Shown here one piece after another: positions 1 through 11,054 of a stretch of DNA of 64,000 nt. The notes under the pieces are model-generated. The model saw only the letters and a list, made by a program, of their open reading frames with translations. It was not told the origin of the DNA and did not search any database. The translations under genes and the position numbers were made by a program. This DNA is from Apiosordaria backusii (taxonomy: Eukaryota > Ascomycota > Sordariomycetes > Sordariales > Lasiosphaeriaceae): positions 806,001 through 870,000 of the forward strand of contig JAUKTV010000012.1 of the NCBI GenBank assembly GCA_030549205.1, given 5' to 3'. How positions within the stretch are numbered: position 1 is the stretch's first letter; each line of letters begins with the position of its first letter.

Positions 1-1278
1 GCAGCTGGCCACGCTGTCAGCGATTCCCAAAACGCCAACACATACTGTAGTGTACAGCAAGCATCAGATCATGATCCGTCTCTGGCGTCAGCCGCATGAG
101 AACGGACCATATTAGTCTATGCAAATACCGAGTGTTTCAATCTCCCCAACTAGGTAGTGTCCAGAAAAGTAGTGTCAACTCTCCGGAGGAATTGGTCCTT
201 TTGGCCAGGGGGCATCGTGTCAGTTTGTTTCCTATTGTGTCCGTTTCGTGGAGAAGTTTTAGCTTCCCGTGGCTTCGACACCGGCAGTCGGTGGTCGTGT
301 AATCTCCCAGGGTGTCAGCCATTTCCCCTTCCGCGCGCCTAGGGTAGGCACTGAGGGTTGGGTTGGAAAGCCCCTGGTCGGATGACCGGACGAAAACGCC
401 GTTCAGGAACACCTCCCTGAACCTCGACGTCCCCAAAACGTAGCATCCACAATCGTCCTAGATCCAATCAAAGTCAGTAAGAAACAGTCCATCTTCATCA
501 AAACGGTCCAGTGTCCTGGTGTTTTCATTGGACGACAGACGCATATTGGCTGGAAGAAGAGTGTGACGGCGCGTTTGAAGGGGTTGGGTTATCCATCCAA
601 AGCTTATTATTCTAGCACGGTGACCTCGGCGTGGAAGAGCGCGGTTGGGAATGTTACCGTGCTATTGTCCTCTAATGTTAGTGTCAATATCATATCATGC
701 AGTCACGGACAGCCAGTAGAACTTGTGTAATCAACCAAAAAAGCTGCTTCCTCAATTTGACATTCCCCAGTTGCTGCAGGAATATTCCACAAGGTAACCC
801 ATCCCAAATGTTGAACCCGACCTCATCAATCGTCCACTGTCATTATCCAAAACCCCAAGCTTCAAACTAGTAAACCATCGCATGGTACATAGTATAGTAA
901 TATATAAGACAAAAAAATGGTCGCAGTAATACTCAAGTATGGTATTGAACAGCGCATCGCACCCAAGAAGACAAAATAATCAAGCCCCAAGAATATACCA
1001 AGACAAAAAAAAAAGATTGGCCCATTTGCTCCCAATCAAATGTATAAAGAAGAAAAACCAACACAAATAACTTTGCCCATCGAGGGACTTGGTATCTCAG
1101 AAGGAAAAAGCTTCAACGCCAAAGCAGCACGATCCCAACTTATCATGCGCAATTTTGATGTTAAGAAACAAATTGCTGGTTCGAAAGCCGCGAACCTCAA
1201 CTCCCCGCCTTCTAGAACCAGCCAATTTCGATGTTTGTTGCTTCGTTAAATCCAAATCCTTATTGCCCCTTGCATGTT
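1..1278. other. Intergenic, downstream of the csp-2-like gene
   Basis: No open frame here looks like a protein; the short ones overlap one another on both strands. The right part (about 840-1260) is A-rich and probably holds the 3' untranslated region of the reverse-strand grainyhead gene that ends at 1279. Nothing else is recognised. Confidence 0.6.
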
Positions 1279-3921
1279 TTAATACCGTAGCCGAAGCTCG
1301 TAGCCCCTCTGTGATGTGGCGCTGGATGGGGAGGGCATGTCCGACTCTCCAGGAGCGTCGACCGCCATTTCCCATTCACGTTTGACACTCGAGCCACCAA
1401 CTTCAACAACTTCAAGTGTCATGTCCTGGCCTTCGGGGATTTCGCGAATGACGTCGTCGTCTATTTCCACTTCGATGCCGCGGGGCAAGACATGTACTGT
1501 CCGAACCACTCTGCCAACGTCAAAGTTGTACTTGACCGAAAGTCGGCCGACAAATTCGGCAAGGGTCCTTTGCATCAGGTAAACTGCCCGGTGCAGTTCC
1601 TGGCCCGAGGGCTCTGAGAAGTTTCGTCGTGCAACATAGAAACACGCGACAGGCTTGGGAGGGCGCTCTTGAGGTGGCCGGTAGGACGAGTCAACGCCTA
1701 AGGCTTCAATCCATCCTGTCAGGTGACCAGATTCGTCCACCTTTCTGACCTTGGTGGGTTGGGCAGAGCCCTGCCGGGAGCCATCGGACCCAATCTGATA
1801 GTCTTGCCAATTCGGCTTTGGCCCTCCCGCCACTGAGGCCTGTGAGTGCAGGGAAAGGGAGCTTGGCGACGGTGAGACCAGCGAAGACCCAGCCATCGAG
1901 CTGCGCTCACTTCGCCAGGCACTGGGATCGTGGCTATCAACCTTTGTGAGGTCGATAGGCTCTCCAGGAAGCGATACTGGATGAAGGTCGGGGTCATCCA
2001 CCTCGTCACCACGAAGGTACAAAACACTCACTGGACGAGTGCTGGTGAACATGTCTTGGAGGGTCTGAAGCTTGAAGTGTAGGTCTTCCTCGAGGTTCGG
2101 CCTGCCGCCGCCGCCGCCTCCGGCGGAGCTGGCCGAGGACATGGACCAAGTACGCTTGTGTTTCTGCACTTTGCCAGGTCTCTGCGCGGCCTGGTTCTTG
2201 GACTGTGCTCCGCTGGGTCTCTTGCGCTTCCCAAAGTCCTTCATTCCACTCTCGGCTTGGGCGATCTGCTGCTTGAGCTTGTCGATGGTTTTCCTGACAT
2301 GAGCCACATCGTTGGAAAGCTTACGTTCCGCGCCGTGATCACGGAACAGCTTGACTTTGCAGTAGCAGATTTCAGCTTCTGGGGCCGAAGGTGGCGGTGA
2401 CTGCGAAGGATCGGCTGGAAGGATGTGTGTCTTGGCGCAGAGCCTCACAGGAATGCCCTTGACGCCCTTGGAATGGCTAAAGTCGGTGGAAAGGAAGTTG
2501 AAGCGGACAGCAATATTGCACTCGACGGCACCGTTGATACCCGGGGTCCAAATAACTGAGAAACCGTCAAATGAAGCCGTCTCCAGCTCGATGCGTGCCC
2601 GCTTGTCGTCTCCTTCAGAGGGCTGGCCAGCCTCGACATACTCGACAGCTTGAAGCTTTCCTCCTCTTTGATGAGCCTCGTTGGTTCCACGTCCTTCTTT
2701 CCACAAGCTCCAGCAAACACCCGGCTTTTGTCTCTGCTGCTCATCCTCAAATGAAATTCTGACAAAGGTGCGGAAACGAGTCCCCGGGGCCATTGGAATC
2801 GGTGGATTTGTGTCGACAATCGAGAGCGAATAAGCTTGGCCCTTGTTGAGATATGTCACAGGAATCTCATCGGCATGCTTGATCATCGCTGTTGGAGCAT
2901 TGAGAGCGGTGTGAAAGCGGAATTTTTCCGCGGATGCCGGAAGAGGAACCGACATGGACATTCCATACTGTCTTGTTTGGAAAGCGACCATAGGAGACTG
3001 CCCGTGGAATTTGCTGTCAATGGACCCCATACGTTCATCTGCAGGGTCAGAATTCATGGGGGAGTCATCCTGGTCCATGGTCTCATAGCCGGTATCCTGG
3101 TGCAGGAACGAGGATGGCGCAAACGACGGCTGCGGAGGCGGATGCTGCACAAAGGGATGGAACTGATGGAACTGCTGAGGATGGAACCCATGGTGAAAGC
3201 CACCCACGTCCATCGAGGCTGTCCCGGAGTGAAGAGCCCCTTCTGAAGTCGGCAAAGACAAGGGGGTCCCAAGCCCCATCCCCAGGCCGAGAGTAGGTGT
3301 GTGAAGATCGCCGGCCTGGGGATGATAGATGGTATTGGTGCCTCCTGGGGTAGGCGTATAGTATCCGCCAGTTTGGTGGGGAAAGCTGCCAAAAGAAAAC
3401 GAGCCCGGGTCTAACAGGGACGGCGTAAATCTCCACGGCTCATTCGACGCCGCTGCCCGAGGTGTCGGGTCTTGATCGCGGAAAGCTTCATGGGTTAGAG
3501 TTTGGGACCTACAACGGCCATGTTAGTCAAACGATCTTGAACGGGGAGGCGCCAAGCCCGGGCTTTGCGAGGCCGTTGACCCCGCGCGCCGAGTTATGTC
3601 TTTTCTGCATGTCTACCTGGGGTAAAAACGTACCTTTCTTGCGCCGAAACAGCAATGTTGGGGTGGCCGGCAGTGGTGGTGCTGGCTGGTTGCGCTGCGC
3701 TAGTAGACGAAGTTACAGCAGCAACTTCAGGGAACTGTTGTCTGAAATTGGCCAGCAGATCATCCCCAGGCTTCTGCGAGCTCGTCCTATGCGGGAAAAA
3801 TCTCGTGTTAGCAGAGGCTCACGGGCGGAGGTCCAAGTCCAGCGCAAGTTTGCGCGGGCCTCCCTTGGGCGGTCCGATCTTTTTCGGACAAGGAATCGGT
3901 AACTCACCTCTGTCGAAACAT
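1279..3921 (-). CDS. csp-2: Grainyhead/CP2-family transcription factor (CSP-2-like)
   Basis: Three exons, 3921-3908, 3786-3634 and 3508-1279, join in phase to 798 aa. Introns are 121 and 125 bp with GTGAGT and GTACGT donors. The start is the ATG at 3921: the first exons give MFRQRTSSQKPGDD, which continues in frame into the long exon, so starting at the internal Met at 3279 would lose 132 residues. The grainyhead/CP2 DNA-binding domain spans about residues 240-455, from FRFHTALNAPT to the family signature STDFSHSKGVKGIPVRL. A basic segment (KRKRP) and coiled coil follow at about 455-490, and the C-terminal 120 residues match the dimerisation region of the family. In Neurospora the csp-2 product drives cell-wall remodelling for conidial separation; the same role here is inferred. 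It diverges from KES1 over 11 kb. Confidence 0.93.
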
Positions 3922-4357
3922 GATTGCGATGGTAGACACTGCCCAGCGACAGTGTTATTGAAGATAACCCAATAGGCTGGTGGTAGCGACTGTGGAAAAC
4001 AGCTCTTCTATGGAGCGCTGTTTGTTCGCGGTCAAGCGCGCCGTTTCCTAAGATATCGCGGACGGGTGCGAGGGGAGCTTGAGCGTGTACGTCGGTAGGT
4101 GGGCGGAAGCGATGGTGGGATGGTGGGGGAGGTAAGTAGAGCTCGTGGTAGGTAGGGGACAGCTACCGTATTGTCGAGATCAGATGTTCGAGTTTTGTAT
4201 GTTTGAGAAACGGAACGAGGGGTGTAGAAAAGCCAACAAGCGAGGGAAAATGGCAAAGTGCCAGCTAAAAAGGTCAGGTTATGATCTGGTATTAGGTAGG
4301 TCCAGTAGGTCTCTCGGGTGCGTGGACTGGATGAGAGGTGCGGCCGGCCTTGTATAT

Positions 4358-4364
4358 ACCGGTT
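4358..4364. promoter_or_regulatory. Near-consensus grainyhead site upstream of csp-2
   Basis: TACCGGTT matches seven of eight bases of the grainyhead consensus AACCGGTT. It lies about 440 bp upstream of the csp-2-like start codon, so autoregulation is possible. This is one short match and is inference only. Confidence 0.25.
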
Positions 4365-6406
4365 GGTACAAGCTCAATTAAGCGCGAAAGCACAGGCTCG
4401 TCTGTGGATTAAAAAAAAGAGAGGAGAGGTGTAATGTCGGAGATGGAGGCAGAGGGATAGGCCTGGGTCCAGAGTTTTGACTGACAGGCCGAGGTGGAGG
4501 TGGACGGGGCAGAGGTACCTTGTTAGTTATGGTCTTATGGATATTGGGGAATGTGAAAAGGTGGTGCGCTATAGGGCGTGCTAACCCGAAGGAGTAACCC
4601 AGAGTCAGAAGAGAAGGGGGTGGGACCAGAAATGCTGGGCAAATGTCGAGGTACATCCATGCATGGGGAAAAGAGAGCACAACGGGCCGAGGAGACTCGA
4701 CGATGCGGGAAATTGTTTGCGAGAAGGATACCGTACCGCTCGGGGGGGTCAGGTGGTGGATATGCCTGTAGGAACTGTTGCCACTGAAGCTGTGGGTGCC
4801 AAATGGTTGAAAGAATAATTTTGTTATTTTTATTTAAGAAAGCGGGAAGCGACAGGGCGTCGAGAAAGAACCTGTGAGCGGGTGGGAGGGATGGGACAGA
4901 TGGGATGGTTCGAGGTACCTCCTCAGGTTCTCAGCCTGACGCGCCTTCTCGCACTTGCACAGCACATGGAACAGTTGTATGGGCATTTCGAATTGCATGT
5001 CGGGCACATCACCCCTGGTGCGGGGTTTTCCTGTGCTCTTCCCATAGACAGGCAGGGGTGTGTATTTACATACACTGCTCCAATACAGTCCGCTCCATGC
5101 CTTACTCAATCAACGCTTCCACGTAGGGCACGACGCACACAATAATAATTTGTTTCCGTTGCTCCAGAGTAAAATATGACATGGCTGCCTTGTGTGGGGA
5201 TGCAGAGTCCTTCGCCATATTTCCCATTGTGATCAGGACTTGGACGCCAGTGACAGCATGCAGCTAGAGAATAAATGATAAGATTGAAGGGGGGATGGAT
5301 ATACCAGAGTTGACCCACACCATGGCGTGTCAACACACCCACCGCGGTGCGGGCGCGGGGAAGAGGTTCACTCTCTTCAGCTCATCTTCCAGAAAAGAGT
5401 AAAGCCGGTATCGATGGGATCATGCTGTCAGCCATCTGGTCCACAAACTCCCAGTAATCTCGTCGTTGTTTCAAGGTGAACTGAATGTCCAAGTATATAT
5501 GTACATAAGAGGACGAAATCACAGATCGAGATCGAGGTATCGGGGCTCTCGGTATAGGCGATATCCCGCACTTCCGCTCGCTTTTGGCAGGAGCGGTTCG
5601 GCCGTCCGTTCTCAATCGAGCTTGTCAGACGGCAACCTTTTCCGAAAGTGTCAGATTGTGTTGAGAGAATCCGATTGTCCAATGCCTCGCAACGCCGTTA
5701 TACAAATAACACGGCTATTAAGGTAATATCATCGAAGGGAGGGGCGTCGGGTAAAGTACAGATACATTATCCAGGGCTAGTGTACACTATGAGGCGACCC
5801 TGTGTCGTTGGCGAAGATGGGAAGATGTGGCTGAGTTCAGCCACTCGCCCCATGCTTGCGAAGCTTTTTTCAATGTCCACACGGAAGAAAGAGAGATCAC
5901 TGCGTCTAGTATAGTGTACGCAGGGAATCTTTGTCAGTGCTGAGCAACACAACATGTCCTTCTAAATTTTGACGGATTCTTTCGAGCGTACCAAACTCAT
6001 GGCCCCCACCCGAGCGACAGCGGGCTCGTTGCGGTATGGGGTTCCGTCTTAGCCCTTGGGCTGGCGCAGAAATTAGCAGGGTGATCCTGGACACACCGTT
6101 CTGTCCCGTCTGACCGTTTCAATTTTAGCTGTCATTTCATTGTTCAACAAAAATGTTCGGCTTCCGCCTTCGATTGTGGTGTCTACTAAGACATTTTGGT
6201 TATCACGCCAAAAACCCCAGACAGCGTCTGAAGAAGCCTCATATCTCTTTTACATTTTTCCACTGACCTGGACCCCTCTTTTTCGGGGTCTGGGGTCCTC
6301 CAGGGTGCTGGACAAGTCGCCCTTCATCCCCAGCAGGGATCGACATCCACCTCCGTCCACACCCACACAAAACGCTACGCTGAATTCTCATGGCGCCGGA
6401 TAATTA

Positions 6407-6414
6407 TGACGTCA
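6407..6414. promoter_or_regulatory. CRE/ATF palindrome TGACGTCA (1 of 3)
   Basis: Perfect 8-bp binding palindrome of ATF/CREB-type bZIP proteins, within the csp-2/KES1 intergenic region. Two more lie within 2 kb to the right. Confidence 0.45.
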
Positions 6415-7676
6415 TTCATTGCTTGCACCGTTCAGCGAGTCTTGTCCCCAATCGCGCAATGGCGCCAGTTGTTCGCTTGCCCAATCGATCTAGCGCGCGA
6501 CAACATGCCACAATCACATATTATCCCATTGTATTATCATCCATCACCATTGATGTCCAAAATCTCTTCACGTGTGCTTGACACTGCAATATCAGCAGAC
6601 AATGACATATGAGCAATTGGCTGGGTGTTCGTCCCTCTGTGGTGGGATTGACCCGCCCCGGCCCACAGCATAAAACCCGTCCAATCTGGACAAGGACACC
6701 CGTGTCGGCTCAAGGCACAATTGCGTCGATCTCAACTTTCTTTGGGCTCCCGGGTCCCAAGTTTCAGTATCGGCATTCTGGAAACATTCTGGCGGCAGAA
6801 ATGCTCGCAGCACAATCTTTTTTCCTCCTCGCTTACGCCGTGTCACCGGCTCTCCAAGGGGAAGCATATCCGTCCCAAGTCTGGAGCGGCTACAGCACAT
6901 ACATCATGGCATGTATGTACGAAGGCGAGAAGCAGACCGGAGTACCCTTTGCGCATAAGGCTGAGTGTTTACATGTTGCAGGCAAAGGCGAGACGTCTCC
7001 AGCGGCAACAATCGAACCGACGGCGGGAGGAACAGCCGTGACATGGCCAAGCTCTTCTGACTTGCATCTCATGCAGCTCTGGGTCCAGGTCGAAAGCTGG
7101 CCAGAACCAGGTACTCCATCGGGGATCTAACGGTTGTGTACAAACAGAAGAAAAACAGTACCAGAACAGCGGAATGCTTGCCTTCAGTGCGTCGCTGGGG
7201 CCGGAATGGATGAACACACAGCCACAGCCTCCCCAAGCACTTCTCTTTGATCACGATCGACCCGCAGCGAGAATGGGCTCGATCTCCCGATCTGCAAGGG
7301 GCCCTCGGGACTCGTTGCTACATAGTGTACGATTCGGTCTCATTGCTCTCCCAAAGCCGGCAAAATCAGCACTGCTGCAAAAAGGGTCGCGGAGGACGCA
7401 AGACCCTGAGATCTATCTCTACACTACATATGATCATACTCCGTATTGTTGCTACAACGCTTAAGCTACGAGCACGTGCTTGCTGTTGCTCACCTGGATA
7501 TCGCCTTTCATCTGCGCTCGCCATATTGCATATTCACTCGCTGCTACGTTCGCTAATTACACGCCATACACGTAGTGTTATCCCTAGGATATACCCTCTT
7601 CTTCGTCTCGAAGCTATTCCCAGCAGTCGGTGGGCTTAGCCCTTGGTGGACCCAACGATTTGACTCTGGATAAAGA

Positions 7677-7684
7677 TGACGTCA
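7677..7684. promoter_or_regulatory. CRE/ATF palindrome TGACGTCA (2 of 3)
   Basis: Second perfect TGACGTCA in the csp-2/KES1 intergenic region, 1.27 kb from the first. Confidence 0.45.
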
Positions 7685-8365
7685 TGGCTCCATTCACTCC
7701 GGAGCGTTTCAGAATCCCACGTCTGCCGTTAAGCACGAGGCACGAAAAGAAAAGAGGGGATAACACTCTCTATCGCGGGAAAAGAGCCGTCTCCCGGTGA
7801 GCTTGTTCAGTCGGGTGGTCCTACGTGGCATCCTCAGCACCATCTGACTCTTTGCAGCACTCGCAGCTGGCAGCTGGCCGCCCCCAATGTAAACATTTCG
7901 CAAACTTCACCGCTTCACACAAATCACAAGATAATGGCACAAGCATGGCCGAATGGGAGCCTTCGAAATTGACAACCACCACATCAGATCATTGCCTACA
8001 AGGGGTAAAAAAGAGGAGGGTGGGCGCTGCTCTGCCGCGTGTTCACACAAACACCCGCTTTACGTGATTCGCTAAGGACAGAGACAGTCCTGCAGCCGAG
8101 AGCGGTCCTGCAGCGGGGCTACGTCATTCTGGCATGTTCAGACTGATTTTGTCCATATCGAATTGTTGCCGGAATCCCATTGCTTTCTCTTTTGGGTGTT
8201 CTGTGTGAGCTGGTGGTGTGTGCGACGAGTCTGGGTTCATCTCAACCCACCTCCATCGGCCCCCTCCTCCTGCCGAGCGAACCGCTTGTGTTCACGCTTG
8301 TCGGAGCCAACACCGTTTTTTTTCGGCTAGTGGGACTCTTGGGTCGGGCTCCATCAGACGAAAAA

Positions 8366-8373
8366 TGACGTCA
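8366..8373. promoter_or_regulatory. CRE/ATF palindrome TGACGTCA (3 of 3)
   Basis: Third perfect TGACGTCA. A related TACGTCA lies near 8120. Only one other perfect copy was noticed in the window (48128). Confidence 0.45.
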
Positions 8374-9881
8374 GCGTGTGATTTTGTCAACGACTGCAAG
8401 GGTGGGCGAGCACGGACTCCATCTGTCCCCCTCTGTCCGTGCTTTTCTCTGACAAGCGCGGGTGGAGCTCTCACTTCACGCGAGCAAGGGAACGCTTGAA
8501 CGACGCCCACCTCCCGCGAAGCAAAGAAGAATCAAGCAGATCGAAGAAACACGAGATGATCGGCTATTTTCCACAAACTGTTTTCAATGGAACCCCAACA
8601 CCCTGAACTGCCGGCCGACTCCGACTCAGTTGCTAATTTGAGGGGGATTCACCGACACAGGGTCCGCAAATCGCACCTTCACTAAAAACCCTTGAGAGGG
8701 GGCCCGGCTCCGTCTTCTTCAACTGTGGGTTCGTTGATCAGCAAACACCCTCCTACGGACTCGAATCCGGTAGTTCCCAATGGTCAGTGGTCGGAGATGC
8801 CCTCCCATGTCTCCCCATGCAATGCTACGATATCGCAGCACACACGCCTTTTTCCGTTTTTTCGCTTTTTACGGCCGTCATTGCTTTCCATCCTGCAGAA
8901 GGGATGTTGGGCATGGGTATGCATGCCCGTGTGTCCCATGATAATGGCTGCTGCTGCTGCTACGGGACCCGGAGTACAATACCGAACTTTGGGCTTAATC
9001 CATTGACGATATCAAAACATAAGGCTTTACCGACATAATCCCATTCTTTTTTTTTTCTCTTTTACCGACATCGGGGTTAAAGCGGAAAAAGACTTGGCTT
9101 ACATAATTGATAATATTCAGAGCTGAGCTTGGGAGAAGAAGGACTGACACAGAATTTCGGGGTGGGCGATATGCCCCCGTGGATTGTGGTATCGTCAAGC
9201 TTTTTATTTACACCCGCTGTCCAGAGCTGACCTCCATCACCCCCGTTCTCGGCAACGGTACCGCCGATGGACGACGGGTCTGCACTGCCGATGCCGTACA
9301 TATGTACACGGCTAATTTGGGGTCCATCCCGAGTCCCCCGGCTGTCGGCGGGAGGGTCACAATATTGACTTTTGGGGGTGACAGATGGGGCTGAAGGGGC
9401 CGGACTCAGGGGCTGGATGGGGAGGGAGCTCCAGTTTGTCGCTACCCCCTGTGCCATAAAATGATGAATGTTTAGAGCGTATCATGAAGGAGACACTGGG
9501 TGTTTGAAGTAGTACACTACACTAAAGGTAATCTCCACGTCATAAGGATGGTGTTACTAGAAACTGAAGTTTCATACCCTCAACCGAGAAGACAAACCTG
9601 ACTATATCTCCAAGCCTTCGACACTATTTAGATACTTTTTAGACTCCTCGACCCTACAACCACGACTGTTCTCCATGAATACGAGAATAGGGGTCTTACA
9701 ATACAGTGCAAACAACCAAGATACTGTACATAGGTTAAAGTTGATGGTCCCTGGTGGGCCAATCCTTACCCTGTTTTGCGTCCGCTGCCGTCCGTCAACG
9801 TTCTCTCTGCCCTATCGTCGCCGTTGCAGTCTTTACCCCGCGGCTGAACGCTGATCACCTTGCCCCCTGCGTTACGTGTCT

Positions 9882-9889
9882 TTGGCTTA
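9882..9889. repeat. Target-site duplication TTGGCTTA, left
   Basis: Eight-base direct repeat abutting the left inverted repeat; an identical copy abuts the right end at 11047-11054. Confidence 0.9.
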
Positions 9890-9961
9890 GAGAATTGCTA
9901 GGTGCGCATTACCTTTTTTGCTATGTACGCATTACACCCATAAGGGTTAGGGTTATATATA
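9890..9961 (+). repeat. Left terminal inverted repeat of copy 1
   Basis: About 72 bp paired with 10975-11046. It holds two motifs of the form RCGCATTAC about 20 bp apart and, at 9943-9955, AGGGTTAGGGTTA, which is two telomere-type TTAGGG units. Confidence 0.85.
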
Positions 9962-10265
9962 GTCCTTAAAATTGACATAACATTTTTCCTATTACAATTA
10001 CTATTAATAATTACAACTATCACTATACTGCATTTTCTCCTATACAAAGTCCTATATAAATAAATGATTATAAATATTTTAATTAAATTACTATAAGCTT
10101 ACAATTTCTATTATTTATAGGCTAATATACCTTCCAAACTTCTATCTACATTTGCAACTATAACTATACTTATATTTATATATACTATAGATAAAAAAAC
10201 TAATACTATAAGTATTTAATAGGTATTAAAATATAATTAACAAACTATATAAGATAGCTATAAGG

Positions 10266-10706
10266 CCTTAAAAGATAGTTAGTAAGCCTTTAAAGATAGT
10301 CGGTAGACCTTTAAAAATAGTCGGTAGACCTTTAAAGATAGTCGGTAGGCCTTTAAAGATAGTTAGTAGGCTTTTAAAGATAGTCGGTAGACCTTTAAAG
10401 ATAGTTAGTAGGCCTTTAAAGATAGTCGGTAGACCTTTAAAGATAGTTAATAGACTTTTAAAGATAGTCGGTAGACCTTTAAAGATAGTCGGTAGACCTT
10501 TAAAGATAGTTAGTAGACCTTTAAAAATAGTCGGTAGACCTTTAAAGATAGTCGGTAGACCTTTAAAGATAGTTAGTAGACCTTTAAAAATAGTTAGTAG
10601 ACCTTTAAAGATAGTTAGTAAACCTTTAAAAATAGTCGGTAGACCTTTAAAGATAGTCAGTAGACCTTTAAAGATAGTTAGTAAACCTTTAAAGATAGTT
10701 AACAGG
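10266..10706. repeat. 21-bp tandem array, 21 units, in copy 1
   Basis: Twenty-one head-to-tail units of exactly 21 bp, consensus CCTTTAAAGATAGTYGGTAG plus R. Units differ mainly by transitions (TCGG/TTAG, AAAGA/AAAAA). There are no unique spacers, so this is not a CRISPR array. Confidence 0.93.
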
Positions 10707-10974
10707 TTTAAAATTAATATAATAGGCCTTTAAATGCAATCGGAATATCTATATTAATAAGTTTATATAGTTAGATAACTATGCAAGTAGCGGTGCCAGT
10801 TTTTTTATTTAAGGCATACTATACCTATATCTATACCTACACTTATATCTATATTTATATTACTACTTTAGCCAGAATTCCTAAGTGCCAGAGGTTAGCT
10901 TATAAGAAAGCCTTTAGAAGTAATATAGCCGGTAGGAGTAAGTTATAGTTAATAAAGAAGTTCAAATTTAGGGG

Positions 10975-11046
10975 CTATATATCCCTAACCCCTATAGAGG
11001 GTAATACGCCCGTAGTAAAAAGGGTAATGCGCACCTAGCAATTCTC
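10975..11046 (-). repeat. Right terminal inverted repeat of copy 1
   Basis: Read on the reverse strand it matches the left end, perfectly for the outer 24 bp and then imperfectly, again with GCGCATTACC, GCGTATTACC and GGGTTAGGG. Confidence 0.85.
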
Positions 11047-11054
11047 TTGGCTTA
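11047..11054. repeat. Target-site duplication TTGGCTTA, right
   Basis: Identical to 9882-9889 and abuts the right end of the element. Confidence 0.9.

Larger units (their letters stand above)
3922..9881. other. Long intergenic region upstream of csp-2
   Basis: About 6 kb with no convincing coding sequence: frames are short, scattered over both strands and match no family I know. It probably holds the 5' leader and control region of the reverse-strand csp-2-like gene. Three perfect TGACGTCA palindromes lie at 6407, 7677 and 8366, and a near grainyhead site (ACCGGTT) at 4358. Non-coding transcripts cannot be excluded. Confidence 0.6.
9890..11046. mobile_element. Non-autonomous inverted-repeat DNA transposon, copy 1 (intact, 1157 bp)
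   Basis: The element starts GAGAATTGCTAGG and ends with the reverse complement, CCTAGCAATTCTC. The first 24 bases of the terminal inverted repeats pair perfectly and similarity continues, imperfectly, to about 72 bp. It is flanked by a perfect 8-bp target duplication, TTGGCTTA. It encodes no protein: the interior is very AT-rich with a 21-unit, 21-bp tandem array in the middle. A second copy at 51890-61734 has the same ends and its own 8-bp duplication. An 8-bp duplication points to a hAT-like transposase acting in trans, but the inverted repeats are long for that superfamily, so the class stays open. Substitutions between copies are almost all transitions, as expected from RIP. Confidence 0.9.

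Noticed and set aside
6801..7130. 109-codon frame with a signal-peptide-like start (MLAAQSFFLLAYAVSPALQG)
   Set aside because: Could be a small secreted protein, but a similar-length frame lies on the opposite strand and composition gives no support; transcript data would be needed.
9943..9955. Telomere or interstitial telomere scar
   Set aside because: Only about two units, present at the same place in both element copies, so it belongs to the transposon end.
10266..10706. Regular repeats resembling a CRISPR array
   Set aside because: Units are contiguous 21-mers with no spacers, in a eukaryotic transposon.
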